Of a stretch of 64,000 nt of DNA, positions 9,401 to 18,100 are shown in pieces; positions within the stretch are counted from its first letter, which is position 1; each line of letters starts with the position of its first letter. The DNA comes from Mucilaginibacter boryungensis (GTDB lineage Bacteria; Bacteroidota; Bacteroidia; Sphingobacteriales; Sphingobacteriaceae). The stretch lies in NCBI RefSeq assembly GCF_015221995.1, contig NZ_JADFFM010000002.1, forward strand, positions 1,674,001-1,738,000, written 5' to 3'. Below the pieces are notes generated by a model. The model worked only from the letters and a program-made list of their open reading frames with translations. It had not been told where the DNA came from and did no database searches. Made by a program: the position numbers and the translations under genes.

Positions 9401-9718
9401 ACTTCTATTATCGATTACATCTTCAGGATGCTAGGCTACGAATACCAGAACCGTACCGACCTGGTGCATGTGTTAACCGAACAGAATGGTATTACCGGTA
9501 ATCCTCAACTAAGCGACGACGATTTTAATCCCGACCAAAGCAATGTTTATGAACCGGTTGCAGTAAACAATACTGCCGCCAAAAAACAGGTAAGTTTTGA
9601 TGTAAGCATGGGTGTACAAAGCGATGCGCCGGCCTGTAATGTGTGCGGGCATACCACTGTGCGTTCGGGTACATGTTATAAATGTTTAAATTGTGGCAGC
9701 AGTATGGGCTGCTCTTAA
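6404..9718 (+). CDS. nrdJ: Vitamin B12-dependent (class II) ribonucleotide reductase
   Basis: Reduces ribonucleotides to deoxyribonucleotides with adenosylcobalamin as radical source, independently of oxygen. The 1104-residue protein has the reductase core with FKYGSGVGTNFSKIRG, NPCSEYMFLDNTACNLASINL-type active-site segments and an ATP-cone-free N-terminus. The ten-stranded barrel ends around residue 830. The later part carries a TSCPD-type domain (about 900-1030) and a C-terminal zinc-ribbon-like cysteine cluster CNVCGHTTVRSGTCYKCLNC ending in GCS, expected to hold the re-reducing cysteines. Length is typical of the large class II enzymes. It is a single-gene unit with two hairpins downstream. 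Confidence 0.95.
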   Translation: MSKTSTKKQAAENSKGLKLDRYFTKDGIPVYELFKYDKRSSIIRNPSGDAVFEMNDVEVPSSWSQVATDILAQKYFRKAGVPQADGTTGAEKSIKQVAHRMANCWKVWGEKYNYFASAADAQVFYDEIVYTIVGQLAAPNSPQWFNTGLHTSYDITGKPQGHYYVDPATGKLSKSTSAYERPQPHACFILSVDDDLVNDGGIMDLWVREARIFKYGSGVGTNFSKIRGDNEKLSGGGYSSGLMSFLKIGDRAAGAIKSGGTTRRAAKMVCLDLDHPEIESFVNWKVEEEKKVAALIAAGYSSDYEGEAYRTVSGQNSNNSVRIPNAFFNALKGGKPWDLISRMSGKAIKSIPAQKLWDDIAFAAWACADPGVQFDTTINEWHTCPEGGRINASNPCSEYMFLDNTACNLASINLEHFFDKETRAFDVKGFEHACRIWTIVLEISVLMAQFPSKEVAQLSYDYRTLGLGYANLGSALMVNGIPYDSDKARAIGGAITAIMTGTAYATSAEMARELGTFSRYEENKKHMLRVMRNHRYAAYNSTGNYEGLEIAPPGIDQKHCPDYLLSAACNAWDKALEMGEKYGYRNAQTTVIAPTGTIGLVMDCDTTGIEPDFALVKFKKLSGGGYFKIINQAVPAALRNLGYAEHEIDTIINYAKGSATLNNAPHINLQSLKTKGFTDAELEKLDKAMVSAFEVSFGFNVWTVGEDCLKRLGFTTEQYNAHDFNLLRALGFSKQQIAEANEYICGTMTVEGAPYLKQEHYEIFDCANKCGAKGERYIHAHGHIKMMAAAQPFLSGAISKTINLPNEAQVDEIKDCYELSWALGLKANALYRDGCKLSQPLSTKSDVKEEADDKLETVEEVLGEAANVKLSDLTPEQVIEAAIAIMEKSKDTNFMRELSRVVQKKSLPAKRRGFTQKASIDGQTVFVRTGEYEDGTLGEIFVDMHKEGATFRSLMNCFAIAVSVGLQYGVPLEEYVEKFTFTRFEPAGMVMGHDNIKSATSIIDYIFRMLGYEYQNRTDLVHVLTEQNGITGNPQLSDDDFNPDQSNVYEPVAVNNTAAKKQVSFDVSMGVQSDAPACNVCGHTTVRSGTCYKCLNCGSSMGCS

Positions 9719-9724
9719 TAGGGA

Positions 9725-9756
9725 CATCCCGCTTTCAACCATCGGGATGGCTTTTT
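9725..9756 (+). terminator. Terminator of nrdJ
   Basis: CATCCCG (9725-9731) pairs with CGGGATG (9743-9749), followed by GCTTTTT. Confidence 0.75.
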
Positions 9757-9786
9757 AGCTTTCTTTATATTTTTAGTTTAATGTGA

Positions 9787-9823
9787 GCGACGGTATCATT
9801 TAATTGATACGGTCGCTTTTTTT
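9787..9823 (+). terminator. Second hairpin-plus-T-run ahead of the AraC-type gene
   Basis: GCGAC..TATCA pairs with TGATA..GTCGC around a TTTAAT loop (9787-9816), with a run of T to 9823. It is either a back-up terminator for nrdJ or an attenuator for the regulator that starts 13 bases later. Confidence 0.6.
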
Positions 9824-9835
9824 ATAAATTTGATA

Positions 9836-10759
9836 ATGGCAATAGCTAAAAATACTGACGTTGTAGCCGATCACATCAAGCGGGTAAATAAGGCAATCCA
9901 ATATATTGATGAACATCTTGACAGCGAGTTGTCAATAGATTTAATTGCCGGCATTGCTAATTTTTCGCCGTACCATTTTCACCGGGTATTTAAATCGGTT
10001 GTGAATGAACCACTAAACAGTTACATCATTCGCAAGCGGATAGAGAAGGCTGCGGCAGTATTAATGCGGCAAAAGCAGGTAAGTATTACCGAACTATATA
10101 CTAAATATGGTTTCAGCAGTAATTCATCGTTTACACGGGCATTTAAAAAGTTTTATAGGATTAGCCCCACGTTATTTCGAGTCACGTGCCCTGGCCGATT
10201 TAGCAAGATAAGTCAAGCGAATAGCAAGAATGGACAAAGCCCCGGCTTGTTTGAACCATACATTTGCAGTGTTGATGAGCAAAAACTGCAAACTATGAAT
10301 GCAAATATTGAAGTAAAAGAAATGCCTGAATTGAAACTAGCTTATATTTCCCACATTGGTCATGATAACCTGGATATTACTTATAAAAAGTTGTTTGCCT
10401 GGGCAGCCGAAAAGGGCTTATTAAGGGATGGCAATATTCAACCATTAACCATTTATCATGATAGTTTTAAAATAACAGCGCCGGAAAAAATCAGGATGAG
10501 CGCTTGCCTGATTTTAAAAGACCCTATCACCGTGGATGGAGCGGTTGGGCTAATAACTATTAATAAAGGGAAATATGTAGTAGGCCATTATGAAATTAAA
10601 CCCGAAGATTTTGGCCCGGTTTGGGGCGAGCTATTTGTATGGCTGAGCAAGAATGGCTATAAAAAATCGGATAAGGATGTTTTTGAGATATATCATAATG
10701 ACTTTACCCAGCATCCTGAAAATTTAAGCAGGGTTGATTTTTATATACCGATAACTTAA
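9836..10759 (+). CDS. AraC-family regulator with GyrI-like effector domain
   Basis: DNA-binding transcription factor. Residues 15-115 form the two helix-turn-helix motifs of AraC (SIDLIAGIANFSPYHFHRVF and a second at SITELYTKYGFSSNSSFTRAFKKFY). Residues from about 150 to the end form a GyrI/BmrR-like ligand-binding fold (AYISHIGHDNL, ending FEIYHNDF..HPENL..VDFYIPI). This AraC-GyrI fusion is known from Rob/SbmC-like multidrug or toxin sensors; the ligand here is unknown. ATG at 9836 is preferred to the TTG two codons earlier. It is a single gene closed by a strong terminator. Confidence 0.88.
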   Translation: MAIAKNTDVVADHIKRVNKAIQYIDEHLDSELSIDLIAGIANFSPYHFHRVFKSVVNEPLNSYIIRKRIEKAAAVLMRQKQVSITELYTKYGFSSNSSFTRAFKKFYRISPTLFRVTCPGRFSKISQANSKNGQSPGLFEPYICSVDEQKLQTMNANIEVKEMPELKLAYISHIGHDNLDITYKKLFAWAAEKGLLRDGNIQPLTIYHDSFKITAPEKIRMSACLILKDPITVDGAVGLITINKGKYVVGHYEIKPEDFGPVWGELFVWLSKNGYKKSDKDVFEIYHNDFTQHPENLSRVDFYIPIT

Positions 10760-10765
10760 AACGAG

Positions 10766-10795
10766 AGAGGCCCCAAAAATCGGGGCCTCTTTATA
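10766..10795. terminator. Bidirectional terminator between convergent genes
   Basis: AGAGGCCCC (10766-10774) pairs with GGGGCCTCT (10782-10790), followed by TTTAT on the plus strand. It separates the AraC-type gene from the convergent SPW-type membrane protein gene. Confidence 0.75.
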
Positions 10796-10815
10796 TCGTA
10801 AGTAAATTCTGCTAA

Positions 10816-11244
10816 TTACACCATCATCCGTCCTTCGTGCGCATCGGTTGATTGAATGCCGCGTTCAGGCACCATTTCATGCGGTTGATTAATTAGTGGC
10901 GAGTTTTTTGTCCATACGCCTAATATGAAAATAATAGCGCCAAATGCTACATGTGGCAACCATACTTTAGGGGCAAAGCCATACATCCACGGAGTGCACA
11001 TTAATACAAAGCCCGAAAATGTATCCAGGAAGCAATGCATTTGCACCGGGAACACACCTACCATTCCACCTTTTGCACGGCTGAAGATAGCCATGATCAA
11101 TTGGTGCAAACCAAACATAAAAGGGAAAAATAATGCAGCGCCGCGGGCGTCAACAAAATGGAATAACCAGGGCGATGCCATCATGGTAACAGCCAGCAGG
11201 TAATTAAAATATCCGAAGAATGTGTTTGAAATAAAGCCTTTCAT
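10816..11244 (-). CDS. SPW-repeat-like small membrane protein
   Basis: A 142-residue integral membrane protein with about four hydrophobic segments and two SPW-like motifs (ASPWLFHF and CTPWMYGF), the hallmark of the SPW repeat family. Most of the C-terminal 25 residues are polar (PERGIQSTDAHEGRMMV). Its function is unknown; relatives are often annotated as vitamin K epoxide-reductase-like or simply SPW repeat proteins. A perfect TAnnTTTG -7 element lies about 40 bases upstream on the minus strand (11287-11280), but without a clear -33 element. Confidence 0.65.
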   Translation of the reverse strand: MKGFISNTFFGYFNYLLAVTMMASPWLFHFVDARGAALFFPFMFGLHQLIMAIFSRAKGGMVGVFPVQMHCFLDTFSGFVLMCTPWMYGFAPKVWLPHVAFGAIIFILGVWTKNSPLINQPHEMVPERGIQSTDAHEGRMMV

Positions 11245-11447
11245 ATGCTATATGTATTGTGTATGCGATCTATTTTCTACAAAAATATAATTTTGGTTTG
11301 ATTTGTTTAAGATTAAGTTCATTTTATATCATTTCTTGTTCGGGCCTTACCTGATTGACAGGCCAATCTCACCTTTATGCTTCGTAATCGGTTACCTGTG
11401 TAACAAAAACCATTGTCACGTAATCTAACAGCCTCAAAACTATTACT

Positions 11448-12248
11448 ATGCGCAATTATGTTTATCGTGGCATGTTAGCCATCGTATTATTAATCGGGAC
11501 ATTAACAGCCAATGCCCAGAAAATCGATACCATTAATTTAAAAAAAGGGCACCAGTTGAACACCGCGTACCTAAACCCGGGCTTGAAACAATACCTGGTT
11601 TATTTTCAGCAGCCTAAACAAACCCATACTTTGAGGTTTTGGCTATGGCTGCGCGATATCAAAAAAGACATGCGCGATGGAGAAGCAGTTTTTAATATCA
11701 GCCAGCACTGGTTAGGGGCCGATAGCGCCAGTTACCGCACGGTGTACTCGGTTAATAAAGCGTCTGATTTTTCGCCTGTCTATCATGCCGAATCTAACGG
11801 GGCGAAAACCCGGGCGTATAACTGGTACCTTAACAAAATTGCAGGTGCTGATACCATAGCCGGGAACGTACACAAAACTTTTAAACTCGATTTTACCGAA
11901 CCTAACTTTAACTGGAACCTGGATATAGAAACTTTTGAGATGCTGCCCCTGGCGCCTGGGAAAACCTTTGCTATAAATTTTTACGATGCAGCGCTATCGC
12001 CGCCAAAATATGTATTGTACAAAGTAACCGGCAGCGAAGTGATCACCCTGCTGGATAATACCAAAGTTGATTGCTGGAAACTGTATGAGGAGGGGAAATC
12101 GCCAAACGGATCAACATATTCAGAAACGTTTTGGATCAGCAAAAAAGGCCACGAATTTTTGAAAGAAGAGGACGAGTTTAACGGCAGCTATCGCTACAAA
12201 ATCAAGATGCCTGCAATGACGCCCAATTTGATGGTACGCTTTAAATAG
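11448..12248 (+). CDS. Secreted hypothetical protein, DUF3108-like
   Basis: A 266-residue protein with a signal peptide ending at about LTANAQ (residue 23). The mature region is a predicted beta-rich domain (YKVTGSEVITLLDNTKVDCWKLYEEG, TFWISKKGHEFLKEEDEFNG) resembling DUF3108-type periplasmic proteins of Bacteroidota. No catalytic motif is visible. It is monocistronic and followed by a repeat element rather than another gene. Function unknown. Confidence 0.55.
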   Translation: MRNYVYRGMLAIVLLIGTLTANAQKIDTINLKKGHQLNTAYLNPGLKQYLVYFQQPKQTHTLRFWLWLRDIKKDMRDGEAVFNISQHWLGADSASYRTVYSVNKASDFSPVYHAESNGAKTRAYNWYLNKIAGADTIAGNVHKTFKLDFTEPNFNWNLDIETFEMLPLAPGKTFAINFYDAALSPPKYVLYKVTGSEVITLLDNTKVDCWKLYEEGKSPNGSTYSETFWISKKGHEFLKEEDEFNGSYRYKIKMPAMTPNLMVRFK

Positions 12249-12258
12249 GAAATGCTAA

Positions 12259-12388
12259 TTCCCCTCTTGAGAGGGGATGCACTACAAATGAGAGAGGGGA
12301 TGCACTACAAATGAGTTAGCAAAAACTTTAATAGGGTTGTCCTTTAAATTTACGAATCGTAAAAAGGACATACCCCTGACGCCTCTCG
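12259..12388. repeat. Intergenic repeat with CCCCTCTTGA hairpin and 23-base tandem duplication
   Basis: It starts with CCCCTCTTGAGAGGGG. It contains a 22-base unit (GAGGGGATGCACTACAAATG and two more bases) duplicated at 12271-12292 and 12294-12315. It ends with GTCCTTT...AAAGGACATACCCC. A clear relative lies at 23932-24026, so this is a dispersed family. Confidence 0.65.
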
Positions 12389-12393
12389 TTATG

Positions 12394-12936
12394 CTATTTT
12401 GAAACCCTTTCCGCCAGCCATAAAAACTCGTGGACAAAAGTATCTACGCTGGCCTGGAATGATTCGTCTAACAAATTACCATCAGCATCAAATTTCTTGT
12501 CTACAAATGGCGTAACCAGCATGTAAGGTGAAGCAATGCCAAATATGCCGCCCATTAATAATAATAATTGCTGTGCGGCGCGCATGCCACCAAGCGCCCC
12601 TACCGATGCGGTAACCAGCCCGAATGTTTTATGTACCTGTTTTGGAAAATGATCGATCAGGTTTTTTAACGCCGGTGAATAACTGCCATTATATTCAGGG
12701 GTAACCAGTATAAACGCGTCGGCGGCGAACATACGGGCGGCCAGTTCGCGGTGCTGTTCGGGTGCTTGTTCCGGGTTTGAGAAAACGCTTTGTATCATAG
12801 GCAGCTCATGTTCGCGCATGTCAATCAACCCAATACTGTGTTCGGTTTTATCTGTAAAAAATTGTTGTAAATATAGGGCCAACCGCTTAGTTACGCTGTT
12901 ATGGCGCGGGCTGCCGGAAATTATTTCAATACGCAT
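12394..12936 (-). CDS. NADPH-dependent FMN reductase family protein
   Basis: Cytosolic flavoprotein of the flavodoxin-like fold that uses NAD(P)H to reduce FMN, quinones or similar acceptors. The 180-residue protein begins MRIEIISGSPRHNS, the FMN phosphate-binding loop. It contains TPEYNGSYSPALKNLIDH, the second FMN-binding segment, and GALGGMRAAQQL. Length is typical of the SsuE/ArsH-type NADPH-dependent FMN reductases. It is not in an operon, so no specific substrate can be proposed. Confidence 0.88.
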   Translation of the reverse strand: MRIEIISGSPRHNSVTKRLALYLQQFFTDKTEHSIGLIDMREHELPMIQSVFSNPEQAPEQHRELAARMFAADAFILVTPEYNGSYSPALKNLIDHFPKQVHKTFGLVTASVGALGGMRAAQQLLLLMGGIFGIASPYMLVTPFVDKKFDADGNLLDESFQASVDTFVHEFLWLAERVSK

Positions 12937-13044
12937 ACATTAATTGTTTTGACCAAAAGTGCTAATATCAGGCCAAAATAAAATGTTGCAACATGTAATA
13001 TGACTTTGCTAAGACCTTAACTTTACGGATGTGTAACGAATGGG

Positions 13045-13752
13045 CTAAATTTTTATTTTCCACCGAATGTAATGCGGTGAATTGCCATCGTACATATCGG
13101 AAGTAATCAGGTAGCATTTCACTCTTTTGCCATCGATCATAACAAATTCGAAGATTTCTCCAAGGCTTGAAAATTCATTGTAAAACAGCTGGGGATAAAC
13201 CTGACTTGTGAAATCGCCTTTAGCCGGACTGTAGGTGCGGGAAAGATACAGAACATCTTTGAATTTTATACCCGGAACGTTGTCAGTGTTATCCCACACG
13301 TGTTCCAGTCGCATCCGTTTGAAATCGTCAACCGGGACAAACTTCATGAGATAATGCCTGTTCGTATAGCTTATTTCATGTGGATAGGGGAATAGTATTG
13401 GCTCGGGCGGGGCGCTTTCATATTGTTTGGGATCGTAACTCCAGATCACTCGTATAATGTCCGTATCCTCGGTCTCAATGCGGGCACTATAGCTCACTAA
13501 TTTATCCCGATAAAGGGAAGATGTATCAATATATTCATCAGCAGGCATTACCCCGCTAACGATATAAGGTGCAATATTATGCCCGCCGTTTTTAAATTTT
13601 TTCCGTACTAAAGATCCTATCGTTTTAGTAAATTGAATGGTTGCCTTAGTAAAATAGGGCGTTTCGCGATGCTTTAAATATTTGTAATTGATGCCACAGC
13701 TAGTAATAACTGATATAACGAGGCAAATTGTTAATAGTTTAAACTTTTGCAT
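13045..13752 (-). CDS. Putative lipoprotein of unknown function
   Basis: I place the start at 13752 (MQKFKLLTICLVIS), because this gives a lipoprotein signal peptide with Cys in SVITSCG. The frame stays open upstream, but that extension runs through a terminator and into the amidohydrolase gene. The 235-residue product has no recognised domain. It contains a DEYIDTSSLYRDKLVSYSARIE segment and several aromatic-rich strands, and is probably attached to the periplasmic side of a membrane. It is transcribed separately from its upstream neighbour. Confidence 0.6.
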   Translation of the reverse strand: MQKFKLLTICLVISVITSCGINYKYLKHRETPYFTKATIQFTKTIGSLVRKKFKNGGHNIAPYIVSGVMPADEYIDTSSLYRDKLVSYSARIETEDTDIIRVIWSYDPKQYESAPPEPILFPYPHEISYTNRHYLMKFVPVDDFKRMRLEHVWDNTDNVPGIKFKDVLYLSRTYSPAKGDFTSQVYPQLFYNEFSSLGEIFEFVMIDGKRVKCYLITSDMYDGNSPHYIRWKIKI

Positions 13753-13782
13753 TGTGATGGGTTTGGTACTAAAATAATAAAA

Positions 13783-13810
13783 AAAGGCCGCGATATATAT
13801 CGCGGCCTTT
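13783..13810 (-). terminator. Terminator of the amidohydrolase pair
   Basis: A perfect palindrome (AAAGGCCGCGATAT and its reverse complement) is followed on the minus strand by TTTTATTATTTT. It stops transcription coming from the amidohydrolase genes before the lipoprotein gene. Confidence 0.8.
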
Positions 13811-13831
13811 AATAAGGTTATTAGATAATTC

Positions 13832-15163
13832 TTACAACTTCGGCTCCAAACCATATTTACCGGCAAATTTTCGGTAAAGTTGTTTGTGCAGATTGTCCAA
13901 ATTAATGTCACGGCCTTGTATAAAGGCTTTTTGAACATCAATGGTGATCATATCTAAAGCGTCGCCGCCTGAAATGAACAGGTTGGCATCCTTGCCTGTT
14001 TCAAGTGTCCCGGTAGTTTTATCAATCCCTAAAATTTTGGCGTTGTTCATGGTGATCATCGACAAGGCCTGCTCTTTGCTTAAACCGTAGCCAACTGCCT
14101 GGCCAGCCTCGAAAGGCAGGTTGCGCTGGCGCCAGAAAGCGATGCCAGTTAAACCATATAATACACCGGCATCCTGTAACAGGTGTGGTAATTTATAAGG
14201 CAGGTACACATCATCCTCGTCCCTTTCAGGTACGGTTTGTGTTTCGCGGATAATTACCGGTACGTTGTTTTCGCGCAAAGCGTCAGCTACCAGGTACGAT
14301 TGCTTACCGCCTACAATAACCAGCGATATGCCGAACGACTTTGCAAAGTTGATAGCCTGAACTATTTCTTTAGCGCCATCGGCATTTACAAACAGTTTTT
14401 TGCTACCATCAAATAAACCTTTCATAGCTGCAAACCTTAAGTTGGTAACCTCGGGTTTGGCAATTTCTGAATAGGCTTTAGCCTGGGCAAATAGGTTAGT
14501 AATGGCATCCAGCGCTTTTTGGGCACGCTCTTGCGGGGTTTCCTGCGGGCCGGTTGTTGGGATAGCGCCCCGGCGGAAACCGCCGCCACGGCGACCGCCG
14601 CCGCCCGCACTTGGCCAGGTTAAGTGAATTGCAATGTCCTTTTTATATGCTGCATCTTCCCAGTTCCAGGCATCCAGTTGCACTACCGATGATTCGCCGG
14701 AAATTAACCCGCTGGTAGGCGTTGGTTGTGCCAGTAATACCCCGTTCGAGCGTACAGTCGGGATAACTTTTGAATCCGTGTTGTAAGCAATTAACGACCG
14801 TACGTGCGGATTAAGGTCGCCGGTTTCAGCTTCATCCACTGTACCACGCGCGCCTTCTTCAATTTCCACCAAACCTAAGGTGGTTACCGGGCAAATAAAG
14901 CCGGGGTATACCTGTTTGCCTTTAGCATCAATAACATCGGCACCATTGATTGCGGGTGCGCTGCCTTCGCCAATGGCCGTAATTTTACCTTTATCAAAAG
15001 CGATATAGCCGTTATTGATCACCTTCCCGTTACCAATATGAATGGTAGCGCCGGTAATAACGATAGCTTTGCCTTGTGGTTTTGCAGGCGATATGTTAGC
15101 CTGCGCGTATGTGAGGACTGTGCCAAGCAATAATCCTCCTAAACTTAATATGGTTCTTTTCAT
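13832..15163 (-). CDS. Secreted amidohydrolase-like protein lacking the HxH motif
   Basis: A periplasmic protein with a signal peptide ending TYAQA and the composite beta-sandwich/TIM-barrel fold of the amidohydrolase family (GATIHIGNGKVINNGYIAFDKGKITAIG; TGTLETGKDANLFISGGDAL near the C-terminus). At the point where active members have PGLIDxHxH, this protein reads YPGFICPVTTLGLVE (about residue 90). Metal binding by the usual two histidines is therefore impossible and it may be a non-catalytic or altered partner. I start it at the ATG at 15163; TTG 12 bases upstream is possible. It lies 19 bases after a longer amidohydrolase gene and is surely co-transcribed. Confidence 0.82.
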   Translation of the reverse strand: MKRTILSLGGLLLGTVLTYAQANISPAKPQGKAIVITGATIHIGNGKVINNGYIAFDKGKITAIGEGSAPAINGADVIDAKGKQVYPGFICPVTTLGLVEIEEGARGTVDEAETGDLNPHVRSLIAYNTDSKVIPTVRSNGVLLAQPTPTSGLISGESSVVQLDAWNWEDAAYKKDIAIHLTWPSAGGGGRRGGGFRRGAIPTTGPQETPQERAQKALDAITNLFAQAKAYSEIAKPEVTNLRFAAMKGLFDGSKKLFVNADGAKEIVQAINFAKSFGISLVIVGGKQSYLVADALRENNVPVIIRETQTVPERDEDDVYLPYKLPHLLQDAGVLYGLTGIAFWRQRNLPFEAGQAVGYGLSKEQALSMITMNNAKILGIDKTTGTLETGKDANLFISGGDALDMITIDVQKAFIQGRDINLDNLHKQLYRKFAGKYGLEPKL

Positions 15164-15182
15164 GTTCGTTTTCAATTAAGGA

Positions 15183-18100
15183 TTATTTGTTCTGTGCCCT
15201 TTGTGCCGCGTGTTGTTCAGCACGTTCCTTCGCATCTTGTACATAAGTATCATCTGCTACTACAAAATTACCTTCTTCCAAAGTTTCGCATTCGTAACGT
15301 GGCCTGCGACCAGCATTACCTGCGCCCCTTTGTACAGCAGCGCCACCACTTTTAGCTTCTATCATTTTTTGGATGATGCGGCCGCTTTCGGCTTTTATCG
15401 CTTTTTGGTTCTCGGCATCTTTTTCAATATCCCAGTAAGGTATACCATCCACATAGGTTTTCTCGCACACCGCATAAATTGAAAGCGGGTCAGCCGACCA
15501 CACTACCACGTCGGCATCTTTGCCAACTTTAATACTGCCAATTTTATTATCAACGTGCAGCATTTTAGCAGGGTTCAGGGTAACCAGTTTCAGGGCTTCT
15601 TCCTCGCTCATTTTGCCATAGGTTACGGCTTTACCAGCTTCCTGGTTCAGGCGGCGGGCCATCTCCTCATCATCTGAGTTAAAGCCTGTAACCAAACCAA
15701 CTTCGTGCATCAGTTTACCATTGTATGGGATAGCTTCGGCCACCTCATTTTTGTAAGCCCACCAGTCGCTAAAGGTTGAACCGGCAATGTTATGCGCTTT
15801 CATCTTATCAGCCACTTTATAACCTTCTAAAATGTGGGTGAAGGTATTGATGTGGAAGCCCATGGAATCAGACACATGCATCAGCATGTTAATTTCTGAT
15901 TGTACGTAAGAGTGGCACGTGATGAAGCGTTTGTTATTCAGTATCTCGCCAATGGCATCCAGCTCCAGATCGCGGCGCACATTATTGCCTTTAACAGCAC
16001 GTGCAGCCAGGTATTCTTTGGCGCGGGTAAATTCGTCGATATAAACTTCTTCTACACCCATACGTGTTTGCGGGAAACGCGGATTGGTGTTAATACCGTT
16101 GTTGTTACTGCCTTTAACGTTCTCGCCCAATGCAAATTTGATGAAGCCATCGCTGCCTTCAAATTTCATTTCATCAGGCAATACACCCCAGCGGTGTTTG
16201 ATCAACTGGGTTTGACCGCCAATTGGGTTAGCCGAACCATGCAGGATGTGTGAGGTTGTAACACCACCGGCCAGTTGGCGGTAAAGGTTAATATCCTCAG
16301 CATCTAAAACATCCTGGATACGCACTTCGGCAGTTACAGCTTGTGAACCCTCGTTAATACCGCCTGTAGCTGCAATGTGCGAGTGCTCATCTACAATACC
16401 GGCAGAGATATGTTTGTTAGTAGCATCAACCACTTTAGCGCCTGCAGGCGCAGCAAGGTTTTTACCAATAGCTTTAATTTTGCCGTTCTCAATCAGTACG
16501 TCGGTATTTTTAAGGATGCCCTCTTTTTCGTTGGTCCAAACGGTGCCGTTTTTAAATAAGGTAGTTTCGGCTTTTGGTAATGCTGCGTTACCATAGGCCA
16601 CAAACGGATAAATTACCGGGCCAACAGTTGTGTTTGTTTTAGCCGCATCAGCACCAGTGGCGCCTCCAGGGGCACCACCACGGTTACCACCAAAGCCACC
16701 ACGACCGCCAAAGCCGCCTGCAGGGGCAGGGCCACTGTATGTGGCTGTCCATTTGCCCATGGTGCCATCAGGCATAATTGATTCGCCTTTGAAGGTTAAA
16801 GGTGAAGTTGAGGCGATATAACCCGATAAGCGGATAGCGCCTTTGGGTTTGTTCTGGAAATCGAAATATAAACTTACAATATCGCCGGCACGGGTAAATG
16901 TACCTGTAGCACGGGTGCTATCGGCACCAGCGCGATCGATAGTTGCGGTGTAAGCACCAGCTGTTCCATTTACCGTTAAGGTAGTATTGGCAAGGCCATC
17001 ACCGGTGATGGTGAATTTACCTTTAATATCAGATACGTCCATTTTGCTTACCACAAACTGGCGGCCTTCCACCCAGTTTTCGTAGATCACATTGTCAGCC
17101 TTAAATAAGTTTGCTGAAGTGATGAGGAAGTTGGCCATTTTACCTTTAGTAAGCGTGCCTACTTTATCACTGATGCCCAGCATTTCGGCAGGGACAGTGG
17201 TCAGCGCGTTTAAAGCTTGTTTTTCAGTCAAACCGAAGTCCATAGCCTTGCGCAGGTTTGTCCAGAAATCGCGTGGACTGGCTACACCAGTTGACGTAAT
17301 AGCGAACTTAATACCGGCTTTCTCTAAAGCTGCCGGGTTGGTTGGCGCCAGTTCCCAATCTTTCAATTGCTCAAAGCTTACGCTGCGGGCATCAATAGGG
17401 TCTTCTACATCATACGGTGCAGGGAAGCTAAGCGGGATAATGAACGTACTGTTCAGCGCTTTCATGGCATCTATACGCTGATACTCTTTACCATCGGTTT
17501 TGTAAATGTATTGCTTGCCAAACTCCTTACCAATTTTGGCAGCACGCAATATGCTGGCAGGGTCGCCAACTTCAAATATCTGCGGTAAGTTTTGGGTTTT
17601 GTTAAATTCGTCTAACGATATGTTATATTCCTCTTTCGTGTTTTTATACCACTGTGCATCTAAGTATGATTGGCGCAATAAAGCCACGCTACCCATTAAT
17701 GATGAAGGATAATTAGTAGCGGCTGTGCCTTTACTGAAAGAATAGTTAGCTGATGAAACATCATTCAACATCACAAAGTTATCACGCTCATCGCCAAGAC
17801 TTACCGCCGATGCGGTACCACGGGCAATACCATCGCGGATGATAGATTGTACGGCGCCAAAGCCATATTTTTTCAGATCGGCCGCAGCGGTTGAATTAAC
17901 ATGGAAAATACTCTTTACATTCATTTCAGGCTTAATGGCTTCGTTCCAGCCAAAAGCGCCCGGCTTGGTTGTTGACATTACCGAAGTACGGATGCCTGTA
18001 AAGCCACCCGCACCAAACTGGGCACGCGCGATTTCGGGTGTTCCGTAACTGGTAAAAGCGTCAACCAGCGAAGGATAGATAAATTTGCCTTTCAAATCAA

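Noticed and set aside
13753..13941. N-terminal extension of the lipoprotein gene to 13941
   Set aside because: The extension crosses a strong terminator palindrome and overlaps the amidohydrolase end; the start at 13752 begins a proper lipoprotein signal.
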